From assembly GCA_965178125.1 (NCBI GenBank), contig OZ237764.1:62001-126000 (forward strand): a stretch of 64,000 nt of DNA, read 5' to 3'. Both the position numbers and the translations under genes were made by a program. The notes below the pieces were generated by a model that saw nothing but the letters and a program-made list of their open reading frames with translations, did no database searches and was not told the origin of the DNA. Shown piece by piece: positions 48,001-57,384 of the stretch. Every line of letters begins with the position of its first letter. Position 1 is the first letter of the stretch. The DNA is from Bilabrum cf. latius (Eukaryota; Bigyra: Bicosoecida; Bigyra; Bicosoecida).

Positions 48001-50283
48001 GAGGACCGGAGGAATCGGATCCGGTTGCGGCTGCAGAGCATCGGGCGCGGGCGGCCCCTGAGCCTGGAGGAGCTGAACGTGGACGGCTGTTTCGAGGAGC
48101 TGGGCAAGTTCGAGGTGAGGCGGGCCCGCTTCGAGCTGTCGGCGGTGTGCGACAGGGCGAGGGAGGCTTTGGAGCGGCGGCGCATGATGCGGGAGGATTC
48201 GAGGCTGCAGGGGCGCGTCAAGGCCGCGAGACACAGGGCGAGGCGGGCATCTGCTATGGCGGCGGCGGACATGCGCTGGAAGATCCGGAGGGGATCTGTC
48301 ACGGTGCAGGGGGGCAAGGATGCCCAGGAGGCCATGGTCAAAGCGGCGCAGGATGCTGCCTTTAGGGCTGCAGAGGCCATGGGGTCGTTCGGCGGGCCCG
48401 GTGCCGGGCAGCAGGACGAGGAGTGCATGAGCGATTACGAGGACTCAGACACTGATGTGCCTGCCAGCGAGCGGGCGGGTGCACCTGGGAGAACCTACCA
48501 GCTTCGGCTGCGGCCCACTCGCAACGAGCTGGAGACTGTGCTGGAGGAGCCCAGGTGGAGGCAGATGCTGCTGGTCTCGGCCCGCGGGGAGCTGGCGGAG
48601 GCGCCCGTGCGGTTCCTCGCCGCTGCAGCCGAGTACAAGCGGCGGGCCATCAACCCACGAGCGGGGGAGAGCAGGGGCGAGCTGGCTGGGAAGGTGTTCC
48701 ACACGTTTCTGCAGGCCACCACGCGCCTGCCCTCCGTGCCTATGAGTCTGAGGAACAGGGTCAAGGAGCAGGTGCGCATGAACCCGGACCCCGGTGTCTT
48801 TGATGCGGTCGAGAAGATCGTACGAAGGGGCATGCTCAAAGGTACCTTCCGTCGATTCTGGCGGTCCAAGCGCGGCCGTCGGTACCGGAAGGAGCGCATC
48901 CTCGCCCTGGGACTGCCCGAATGGAGCATAGAGCAGATCGGCAAGCTGGCGGGGTCCAAGCGGCTGGATAAGGTGGTCTGGATGCAGGCGGGTGTGCGGG
49001 GGCTGCTGGCCCGCATGCGGGCGAGGGGCGGCTCGCTGCGTGCAGGGGGTCAGTCAGCTAGAGGCAAGGGGGGTCAGTCGCTGCTGGATGTCGCGAGGAG
49101 GGCGGGGAGAGTAGACCTAGAGAGCGGCGCAGATGGGTCTGTGGTAGGGGCAGGGGCAGGGGCAGGGGCCAGCGAGAGCAAAAAGGGTGGGGACGGGTCG
49201 GATAGCGAGGACAGCGCGCTGGAGCCTGACGTGGATGACGTGGTCGGCGGCAAGGGAGGCGGGCTCGGTGGGGCGGCTGGGGCGGCTCTCGGCATGGGAG
49301 GCGGGGGCCAGCAGGACGCGGCAACGGGCGGGGACGTGCTTGGGCAGTGGGGGGCTGGTGCAGCGGCGCTGCCGACTGCTACCGAGCCGGCTGCGGGTGT
49401 GGCGGAGGCTGGTGATGGAGCTGTAAATCAGGAAGCGAGCGATGCGGTGGCCGGCGAGCAGTCAGAATACGGCGGCTCGGATGCGTAGCAAGCGTATGGC
49501 GCTTCCTTGCAGGCGTATGACTGGAACACGGGGGCGTACTACGTTCCTGAGACTGACCAGGACCCCAACATCGTGCAGTACGATGAAGCGGGCATGGCGT
49601 ACACACAGGCGGGGTATTGGGCCGAGGATGGGTACTTCTACGGGTGGGGGCAGCAGCAGCAACAGCAGCAGCAAGCGGGGTATGATCAACAAACGGGCTA
49701 TGGTTACGATCAGCAAGCGGGGTATGATCAACAAGCGGGCTATGGTTACGATCAGCAAGCGGGGTACGATCAACAAGCGGGCTATGGTTACAATCAGCAA
49801 GCGGGGTACGATCAACAAGCGGGCTATGGTTACAATCAGGAAGCGGGGAACGATCAGCAACTTGAAGCGGGGTATGATCAGCAAGGGATCAAAGAACCGA
49901 GCACCGATGCTAGTGCAAGCGTTGCTGCTAGTGGCGAAGTAGGTACTGACAATGATGCCGATGCTAGTACGACTGGCCCTGCTGCCGCCGGGGCTGAAAC
50001 TGGAGCTGCCAGTGATACCGTGGGAGCTGATGCTGATGCCGATGCTGATGCCGATGCCGCCGGTGCTAGGGCTGATACCGCTGGAGCTGCGGCTGGAGCT
50101 GGCGCTACCGAAGATGGGGCCAATGCCTGGCAGTATGATGAGTGGGGTCGTGCCTATAACGACCAGGGCTACTATGACGAGCACGGGCAATTCTGGACCT
50201 GGGAACAGCAGGCCGAGTATGAAGCGCAGATGCAGCTGCAGGGAGAAGGATAGGGTCAGGTGGAGGGATACTAGTAGCCATGA
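42025..50283 (+). CDS. Giant ankyrin-repeat / B-box-like / RGS-domain protein (2752 residues)
   Basis: A single frame from ATG 42025 to TGA 50281-50283 carries twelve in-frame TAG codons. Ankyrin repeats cover about residues 130-370 (TGLTPLMLAVRANDRRMV; GMSPLMMAAGLG; GRTALMFAARFG). A zinc-binding, B-box-like finger lies at about 778-818 (CRHCKRRP ... LCQTCTVWLHRQ, then His residues). Long charged coiled coils follow, then a TPR-like helical part (about 1870-2000). An RGS domain lies at about 2175-2285 (VRFLAAAAEYKRRAI, VFHTFLQATTRLP, FDAVEKIVRRGMLKGTFRRF). The C-terminus is a Gln/Tyr/Gly repeat region followed by an Ala/Asp-rich stretch and a second aromatic motif. RGS domains speed GTP hydrolysis on heterotrimeric G-alpha; the combination suggests a G-protein signalling scaffold. 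Confidence 0.82.
49675..49885 (+). repeat. 42-bp tandem repeat, AGYDQQAGYGYDQQ (prion-like tail)
   Basis: Four full 14-residue units (49675-49842) and a degenerate fifth follow a short poly-Gln run. Units differ by single bases (Asp/Asn, Ala/Thr, Gln/Glu changes). Composition is Tyr/Gln/Gly, as in phase-separating RNA-binding proteins. Confidence 0.95.
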
Positions 50284-50400
50284 TTTGCTTAGAGCGGTGT
50301 CTTGATCTGCTTTTGCTTTTGATCGCAACTGATAATACGACACTGTCCACTGACCCACTGCGCAACAGTGTAAAGATCCGATCGGACGGCCTGGTGAGGC

Positions 50401-50760
50401 ATGAATCACCCAGGCGAGATCGCCGCAGGCGTCCCACAACTGCAGCGTAGCTCACGTATGGATTGGCTAAGGTACATTCCTTACTTCCAAGTGTATGAGA
50501 AGTACACAATTTTCGTTACTCCGCTGGACTCGTTTCATCTCAACGTGCCAGAGCAACAGGGACGAAATATTCGCTTTGTGTTCTACTTCTTGATCGCAAT
50601 CATACTGGCAGCTCTGGCTGGTGGTGTATACGTAGCTCTGTGGTCGATTCATGATTGCTTGTGGAAACGAGACAGCGATGAGGAGGCAGACAAAGGAGCG
50701 GTCGCACAGGCGAAACGCTTCGAAGCTGCAGTAGATGCCATCAAGGACAAACTAGAGTAA
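50401..50760 (+). CDS. Small single-pass membrane protein, unknown function
   Basis: An intact 119-residue frame runs from ATG 50401 to TAA 50758-50760, with no in-frame TAG. It has a polar N-terminus with an aromatic segment (WLRYIPYFQVYEKYTIFVTP), one strong membrane helix (FVFYFLIAIILAALAGGVYVALW) and a short acidic/basic cytosolic tail ending IKDKLE. ATG 50458 (MDWLRYIP) is an alternative start. I recognise no family. The last 26 nt overlap the predicted start of the downstream GT41 gene in another frame. A minus-strand frame is also open here but lacks any protein-like feature. Confidence 0.6.
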   Translation: MNHPGEIAAGVPQLQRSSRMDWLRYIPYFQVYEKYTIFVTPLDSFHLNVPEQQGRNIRFVFYFLIAIILAALAGGVYVALWSIHDCLWKRDSDEEADKGAVAQAKRFEAAVDAIKDKLE

Positions 50761-53700
50761 ATGCGCCACTGCGGTGTCATTGATCTTCTTTGTATTCTTA
50801 AGCTTAGATGCATCGCGCGCGGTGTCTGCTCCAGTTGACCTGCTCGCGCTGAACGACATCGCCGCAGTTTCGCGGAGATTGCTAGTTCGCGGGGAAGCAG
50901 GAGCAGCGGTCGAGGCGGCAGCCAAGGCATTAATTGACACCAGAGTGTGCTAGACTAGTGTTACTCGAATCAGCCATGCCGGTCGCCCAGGATCTTCGGC
51001 GATCGAGCGCACGAGCGTGGATTGTTCGGGTGCAGGCACCCCGTCCTCCCTGGCGCTCGTCCCTCTGCAGCACCGGTCCGCCGTGTCCTCGCTCCTCTCC
51101 ACTCTAGGGGTCGCGCTGCACAGGGCCCACTAGACAGTGGCCGCTGCACCAATTCTATTGGGCGCCGCTCGATTCTCCGGCTGCAGCTGGCAGGACTGGG
51201 CAAACGCCGGCGATGTTTACCTCATGGCCCTGCGGCCCGGGCCCGCCCTCTCTTGCTTCCGACAGGCCCTGCTGTGCTGCGATCGGGCGCTAGATCAAGG
51301 AAAAGACCCTTCGAGGGTAGAGCCGGGCCGCATGCGCGTGCTGGGCAAGCTGCACAAGGCCAGCGGATGGTCTCTAGACTGGGGGCAGCGGGAGGGGCTG
51401 GGCCTGTCGCCGGATCGGCAGATTGCACGGTACTTGAAGAGGCTGTCTGCCAGCGCCAGGTCCAGGTCCAGGTCCAGGTCGAGGCTCAACCCGGATTCGA
51501 CACTTTGGCTGCTGCTTGGCGTCCGTCGTCACACCAACGACACCGCTGCTGCCCGCGAGGCCAGCGAGCAGCGCGCGGTCGGGGTGATCCTGCAGCAGAC
51601 TGGGGGCTGCACCGGGCTGGCGGCGCTGGGGGAGTGCGCGGGCTGGGGGGCGCCGGACCGCCGCAGCTCCATGCTGGCTATCCGCATGGCCAGGCGGTCT
51701 TGTTCCCTGGGGAACACGCTGTAGGTCGGGCTCCAGGACCGCGCCCTCACCGCCACCGCCGCGCGTGCCTCACCTGCACCTGCACCTGCACCTGTGGCCG
51801 TCCTCCCTCCTCCTGCCGGCTCCTTCCCCAGCTCTGCCGACCTGCATGGGCTCGATCCCGTGCTGGCTGCGGCGGCGGCTCACAGCGAGCCACTGGTGCG
51901 GGACGATGCACTCGTCACGCCGGCTGCCGAGCTGCGGTGCGGTGGGATTGCGAGCACGAACGATCCGACGGGTGCACCTCGAGGAAGTTCTTACGCGCCC
52001 GTGCGGCTGCCACGGTTCGGCCTGCCTTTCGTGCCTCTGCTGGATGGCAGGGGAATAGGCGGGGGCGGGGTCAACACAACCGGGACAAGTTATGGATCTC
52101 GCGGTCGGACCGGGTCATACCCCCGCAACCTGTCCGTTGGGTTTCTGTCGTCCGACTTCGGCGTGCACCCCGTGGCTCAGCTGGTGCGGGGGGTCATCAG
52201 GGACTTGGCGGCTTCTGGGTGTGACGAGTGCAGTGGGCCCCCGTGCGAGAGTGTCGCCCTTCCGCTCAAGCAGGCGGACTCTTGGTGGGGCCGGGCCATT
52301 GCTGAGGAGGCGACAAGGGTCGTCCGGCTGTGGGATGCTGATGAGGAAGCGGATCGAGATGGTGGTGGGGCGGGCGGAGCTGATCCTGCGGCGAGCAGGG
52401 GCGATGGCAAGGGCGATGGCGAGGGCGGGCATCACCCGAGCAGTGCCTGGCAGCAGGTGCAGCGCATTGCAGGGGAGGCAATCGACGTGCTGATAGAACT
52501 CAACGGACACACGATGGGCAGCGGGCTTTCTCTACTGGCGGCTCGGCTGGCGCCTGTGCAGGCCACCTGGCTGGGCCACTGGCAGTCCACCGGTGGACTG
52601 GACGTGGACTACTTCCTGGCAGATGCGGACACAGCCCCCCCTGACGTGCTCGTCACACCATCGGGCCGCGGAATCACCGAGGGTCTGGTGCTGCTGCCGC
52701 TGCCCTCACTCTTCAACGACTACGCCTCCGCACAGAGGCATGTCGCGCTGCGTGCGGGTGCATTGCATGCAGGTGCGCAATGGCGCGGAGCCAGCAGCCA
52801 CTCGGATCCTCTGGGCATTGCCTGCCGATTGCAGCTGAGGCGCAGTGAATCGCGGGGCGTAGGTGTGTTGGCGTCGGCATCGGCATCGCGCGGCGATGTG
52901 CGAGGTCTGGACGAGGCGTGGAGGGAGGGCAGGTGGGCGGCGCTGGCCGAGCTTTTGGCTCCGGATGGGACTGGGACCGGGTACATGCAGCCCTAGGGCT
53001 AGGGCTAGGGCTAGTCATTGCCACAGCCAGTCGCTGGGGGCCAGATGCCGCTGGGACTCAGGCTCGGTGTGGAGTGGGCGCTCCGGTCGCAAGAGCAAGA
53101 GCAAGACGGAGAGGGGGGCTATTACGGCGCAGATGATGGCCCGTCTGAAACCGATGGCCGCTCTCCTGCTCCACATCCCTGGGTGGTGCTGGCAACATTC
53201 TGCGGGTTCGGCAAGTGGACCCCTGCCGTGGTGGACGCATGGGCGGCGCTGCTGCGGTTGCAACCTAGATCCGTGCTGTGGGTGCCCCGGCACGCGGGCT
53301 GGGAGGAGGCGGGGCCCCGTGCCAGAGCCGAGCTGGAGGCGCGCGGGGTGGCGGGGCACCGCCTGCTGCTGGTCCCCAAGGCTGCGTGGCTGCAGCACAT
53401 CGAGGCCAAGGGAGGAGCCACCGACCTCGCGCTGGACACGGCGGCCAAGAACGGACACACGAGCTCGCTGGATGCGCTGTGGGGAGGGGTTCCACTCGTC
53501 ACATTGCGGGGGCAAGGCATGGCCCAGCGGCTGGCCGGCAGTATGGTAGACAACGCTGTCCCGTGGCCTAGTTCGACTGGGCTGGGAACTCGGCCGTTGG
53601 CAGATCGAGGAGGACGAGGAAGTGGAAGGGGGGACGGGAGCGGCATGCAGGTTGCGTCTGCCCCTGGCAAGCTCACGGGGTCCTCCCTGCCCGTCTCCTC

Positions 53701-54190
53701 CTCGCCTCTGGCCATGCACTCGCTCAGGAGCTACGAGAGTGCGGCCAGTCGACTGGTGCAGGGCGGCTCACGGGGTGCCTTCCTGCTGGGGGCCATGCGG
53801 GCCAGGATTGAAGGGGCCAGGCGGCCGGCGACAGGAAACCAGGGGTCCCGGGATCACGGTAGAGCAGGCAGTGAGCGACTCCAAGGGGCAGAGACGGGAG
53901 TTGGTGCATGCCCCGCCAGGGCCAGGCTGGCGGGGGGAAGCGGCGGGGGCGCGAGGGCGACCCTCTTCGACCAAGGGCTGCAGGCAGAGGCGCTGAGGAG
54001 GGCAGCGGCTGCCATGGTCGAAGCAAGCAGCTGCAGGCAGGTTGATACTGGCAATCGCGGCCACAAGGGCGGGTCTAGTGAGGCTAAGGACGGGCATGCA
54101 GTGCGGGGAAACCAGCCGAGAGCCAAGCGCTGGCAAATCATAGTCGCGCCTCAGCTCCGAGCAGACGGCTGTACCCGTGAATCGGCCTGA
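50735..54190 (+). CDS. GT41 (O-GlcNAc transferase/SPINDLY-like) enzyme with N-terminal signal-like peptide
   Basis: The frame from ATG 50735 to TGA 54188-54190 gives 1151 residues with eight in-frame TAG codons. Residues 1-32 (ATAVSLIFFVFLSLDASRAVSA) look like a cleavable signal peptide. A weakly conserved TPR-like helical region follows (GDVYLMALRPGPALSCFRQAL). GT41 catalytic part one: SVGFLSSDFGVHPVAQL, with the His (about residue 478) equivalent to the OGT histidine, then VLIELNGHTMGSG and VQATWLGHWQSTGGLDVDYF. Part two: VVLATFCGFGKWTPAV, SVLWVPRHAGW, LLLVPKAAW (Lys), LDTAAKNGHTSSLDALWGGVP. These order and residues match OGT/SPY, which attach GlcNAc or fucose to Ser/Thr. OGT is normally nucleocytoplasmic, so the signal peptide is odd. 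Long Gly/Asp/Ser insertions separate the blocks. Confidence 0.88.
52993..53014 (+). repeat. TAGGGC hexamer repeat encoding Gln-Gly
   Basis: Four TAG codons alternate with GGC (TAG at 52994, 53000, 53006 and 53012), so the run reads Q-G-Q-G-Q-G-Q inside the GT41 gene. It resembles a telomere-type repeat by chance but stays in frame. Confidence 0.85.
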
Positions 54191-54514
54191 ACTTGAGCGG
54201 CCGGCGCAGCGGCTTCCATGTGCGTGAGCAGCATTGGGTTGAGCGCAACCGCGCCGTCAAGCAGTGGCCTCAGCATTTCCGTTTGTTTTGCGTTGGTTCG
54301 GGACCATACTCTGCCAGCAACCACTCACAAATACACCACAAACCCTGAGATCAATACTTCCCACGGCAGTCGACGACTACACGACGAACCAAGTGGTCTA
54401 GCAAACCCTCAACCATCACCGACAGCGCTCCAAATTCTGCGCCTGCACCCTTGCGGGTCCAAGCTAGAGCATCGTACGAACCCCCACTAAAGTGCACCAA
54501 ATCAAGTACAACGC
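54191..54514. other. Convergent spacer between the GT41 and eL42 genes
   Basis: About 320 bases between two facing 3' ends, with lower GC than the genes. No coding frame, repeat or RNA gene was recognised; it probably holds both 3' untranslated regions. Confidence 0.5.
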
Positions 54515-54979
54515 TCAGGCGAACTCGATGTGCTTGGTGCGCTTAAGGGGCCTGTTCCACCTGATCTTGCACTCCTTGCACTCAAGTCGGATAGCCAAGC
54601 GCTTGGTGGTCTTCGCCTTCTTGTGGAAGATGGGCTTGGTCTGCCCACCATATCCGGACTGCTTCTCGTCGTAACGGCGCTTTCCTGCGAGGAGGTGATT
54701 TGTTGAGCCGGTGCGATTCAAGAGGGATGCATCCCAGCAGCAACGTAGGCAAGTCCCGTCGACCTAGAATCATCGTTGGACGCATGCACGGTTACGATGG
54801 GACCTCGCACGCATCCAAACAGTGATCTAATTATATTTAAACATGGGCGGTGGTGCACTGCCCTCAAAGCATGTCTTACCCTGAGCGAAAAGGGAGGCCT
54901 TGCCCTTGGGGGCCTGGCCGATCTTGCAGGTCGTGTGCTTCTTGCACCTCCGGCAGTGCGTACGCATGGTCTTTGGCAT
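54515..54979 (-). CDS. Ribosomal protein eL42 (L36a/L44)
   Basis: Exons 54979-54880 and 54684-54515, with a 195-nt intron in phase 1, encode 89 residues ending in TGA. The sequence is unmistakable: [52 protein letters not shown] and LECKECK. The two Cys-x2-Cys pairs form the zinc site. The Pro in GGQTKP is the residue linked in yeasts to cycloheximide sensitivity. The protein is about 15 residues shorter than usual, lacking the common GGDKK..G tail. The exact start is uncertain: the coding part is preceded by a good acceptor (ttgttgtgcag|GTGGTT), so a tiny ATG exon further upstream, as in animal genes, is possible; the ATG used here lies six bases into that exon. No in-frame TAG. Confidence 0.93.
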
Positions 54980-55326
54980 AACCACCTGCACAACAAAATA
55001 GTGGGTGCGCGAGGCAATCAAAGGGCGTGAGAAGCACAATTGGGCCGGAAATAGGCCGCATGAGCAACCGAGCGAGGCCTCATTGACCCCGCACAGCTCC
55101 ATGAGGGGTCAAAGCAGCAATATGCAGCCGAGAACATAATCTATCATGACAGTTTTAGCGTTGGTTAGCACTGCTTGAGCTATCTTACCATGCTTCCCCC
55201 TGTTCACGAATATATGCTACTCTTAGGCGCACTTGGTGGTGGGCACGATTTGATCCGATCGATATTTGGTTACAACCGCAAGCGAGAGTTGGCGCCGCCA
55301 ACTGCAACCGTACCTTGCCGCAAAGA
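54980..55326. other. Divergent spacer between eL42 and the sulfatase gene
   Basis: About 350 bases between two 5' ends. It should carry both promoters and perhaps the eL42 5' untranslated region and a leader intron. I could not identify a TATA box or other defined element with confidence. Confidence 0.45.
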
Positions 55327-57176
55327 ATGCGGTCAATATTCTGCCTTTTCGCAGCGCTCGCACTTGCTTCTATTAAACATGTATTGGCAGCAGGTGCTGC
55401 CAAGAATGTAATTGTGCTGCTTACTGATGACCAGGTGAGGATCCGGGTCAGTCTGGTGATGCTGTTTTCTTCGAGATAGGCGATTATCTGTGCTGTATGT
55501 CAAATGCATTCGCTTTTTCAATATATTCATTATTCGTTTCTTCACAGGACTACACTCTTGGCTCTTTGGAAACGATGCCGGGCCTGCGATCTCTGGTTCA
55601 GCAGACCGGCCTGACCTTCGAGCACGGGCTTGTCAACACCCCCGTGTGTTGCCCGTCACGGTCGGAGGGAATCACATCTAGATATGGCCATAATCTTTAT
55701 ACCAAGTCTGGTGGCTGCATGTACATGAACTCGAACTCGCCCGAGTGGAAGTCTGCGAACGTCGGAGCGCAAGTCAAGTCGGCCGTCGGCGCGGGAGTGC
55801 GCACCGGCATGTTCGGCAAGTGGCTCAACACGCGCGGATGGTTCTGCGGCAAGAACGCAGACTAGGTGCCTCCTGGGTGGGACCACTTCCAGGCGCTGTG
55901 CACCGGCGATTTCTTCAACCAGACGTACAACGTGAACGGGAAGGAGGTCCCCACGACGGGGTACCAGACCGCCGTGCTGGGCAACGCCACAGTGCAGTTC
56001 ATACGGGAGGCCGTGGGCGCGGGAGACCGCTTCTTTATCTACCTAGCCCCCCACGCCCCCCACATCGCGGACTCCGTGTACCCCTACATCACCCAGCCGG
56101 CGCCTTGGTACGACAACGCCACGCTGTCGCGAGACACGTCCCCCCGCGTGCCGAACTGGAACCACAGCGGCAGCGACCACCACTGGCTGATCCGGCAGCA
56201 GCCTCCGCTGGTCCCCTTCGAGGTCGACTGGAGTGACTCGCTCTTCCGTGCCCGCTGGAGGTCTCTGCTCTCTGTGGACGACATGCTGCGGTCCATCGTG
56301 TCCGAGCTGGTCGCCCTGGGCGAATTCGATGACACTGGGATCCTGTACCAGGCGGACCATGGGTACTCTCTTGGCTCCCTCAGGATGGTCAGCGGGAAGT
56401 GGAACGTGTACGACAATGACGTGCGCATCCCGTTCCTGATGCGCGGGCCGGGGGTGCCTCAGGGGGCGCGCACGGATGCCATCGCCAGCAACATCGACGT
56501 TGTCCCGACCGTCCTTGACTGGATGGGGGGCACGGCACACCCCGACAACGACGGCCGCTCTCTCATGCCACTGGCCCAGGATCTCGACCGCAGGCTGCAG
56601 CAGAGGTAGGCGCTCGAGGCACAGGGCAAGCAGGCAGACCCCGCCTCGGGGCTTGCCCTCCCCGCGCACCTCGACTTGGCCCGCTCTGCGGCACAGGTGC
56701 TGGCCCGCGACGCACCAGGCGGGCCCACTGGGGCCAACGATGTGCCGGGCGGTAGCCTCCCTCTGCTGCCCGCGGGTCCGATGGCCCCCCACGAGACGTT
56801 CTTGATCGAGTACTGGGGCCTCGGCGAGGTCATGAGGGGAGCGCCCACGTCACCCGAGTGCAACCCCCACAACGGGTTCTGCAAGCCGGGGTGCCCTTGC
56901 TACTTTAGGCTGGAGGACACCGCGAACAACACCTACATTGCGGCCAGGAGAGTCAACTCGACCACCAACGTCATGTACGCCGAGTTCTACCCAAACAACC
57001 ACCAGAGCGCCTTCAACACGACCCCGTACTTCAAGGAGCTCTACGACCTGGACAAAGACCCCTGGCAGATGAACAACCTGGCGCAGGGCTCCCAGGCGCC
57101 CCAGGGTCTCATGCAGGAGCTCAGCGACTGGATGCACAGGCAGGTCAAGTGCGCCGGGCAATCGTGCGAGGCGTGA
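55327..57176 (+). CDS. Secreted sulfatase, N-acetylglucosamine-6-sulfatase-like
   Basis: Exon 1 (55327-55434) and exon 2 (55548-57176), with a 113-nt intron in phase 0, give 578 residues and a TGA stop; two TAG codons are in frame (55863-55865, 56607-56609). Residues 1-20 are a signal peptide (SIFCLFAALALASI). The metal site starts at NVIVLLTDDQ|DYTLGS (the bar marks the intron); the formylglycine site is VCCPSRS, so the Cys-x-Pro-Ser-Arg motif needed for maturation is intact. GMFGKWLN, LAPHAPH, the family block HHWLIRQ, LLSVDDML and ADHGYSLG follow as in GNS-type lysosomal or extracellular sulfatases. It should remove sulfate from a carbohydrate polymer in the secretory pathway. Several N-x-S/T glycosylation sites are present. 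Confidence 0.93.
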
Positions 57177-57384
57177 CAGGGATAAGGGCGTGTTTTTCAA
57201 TTATCCGGATCTCTAGCCGTGGGTGTGGCTGACGTGTGCAGTGCGCCAATGTGTACGAATACTTCGATCTGGTTCAGAAGTGTCTGTGTAATGCGCAGTC
57301 AGCCAAAGGCCATCTGCTCATTAGGGAGACCGATCCATCCAGTTCTCCCACAATCCGGGAATTGGGGTCATCCATCGATCTTCG

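Noticed and set aside
47518-48234. 238-codon minus-strand frame
   Set aside because: Antisense shadow of the TPR-like part of the ankyrin-RGS protein; repeated Leu/His/Pro without any family match.
50452-50940. Minus-strand frame of 163 codons across the small membrane protein and the GT41 N-terminus
   Set aside because: It starts from a non-ATG codon and shows no domain, while both plus-strand frames show a membrane helix or signal peptide followed by TPR-like sequence.
52992-53015. TAGGGC run as an interstitial telomere
   Set aside because: The unit is not TTAGGG or another known telomere repeat, is very short and lies in frame inside a conserved enzyme.
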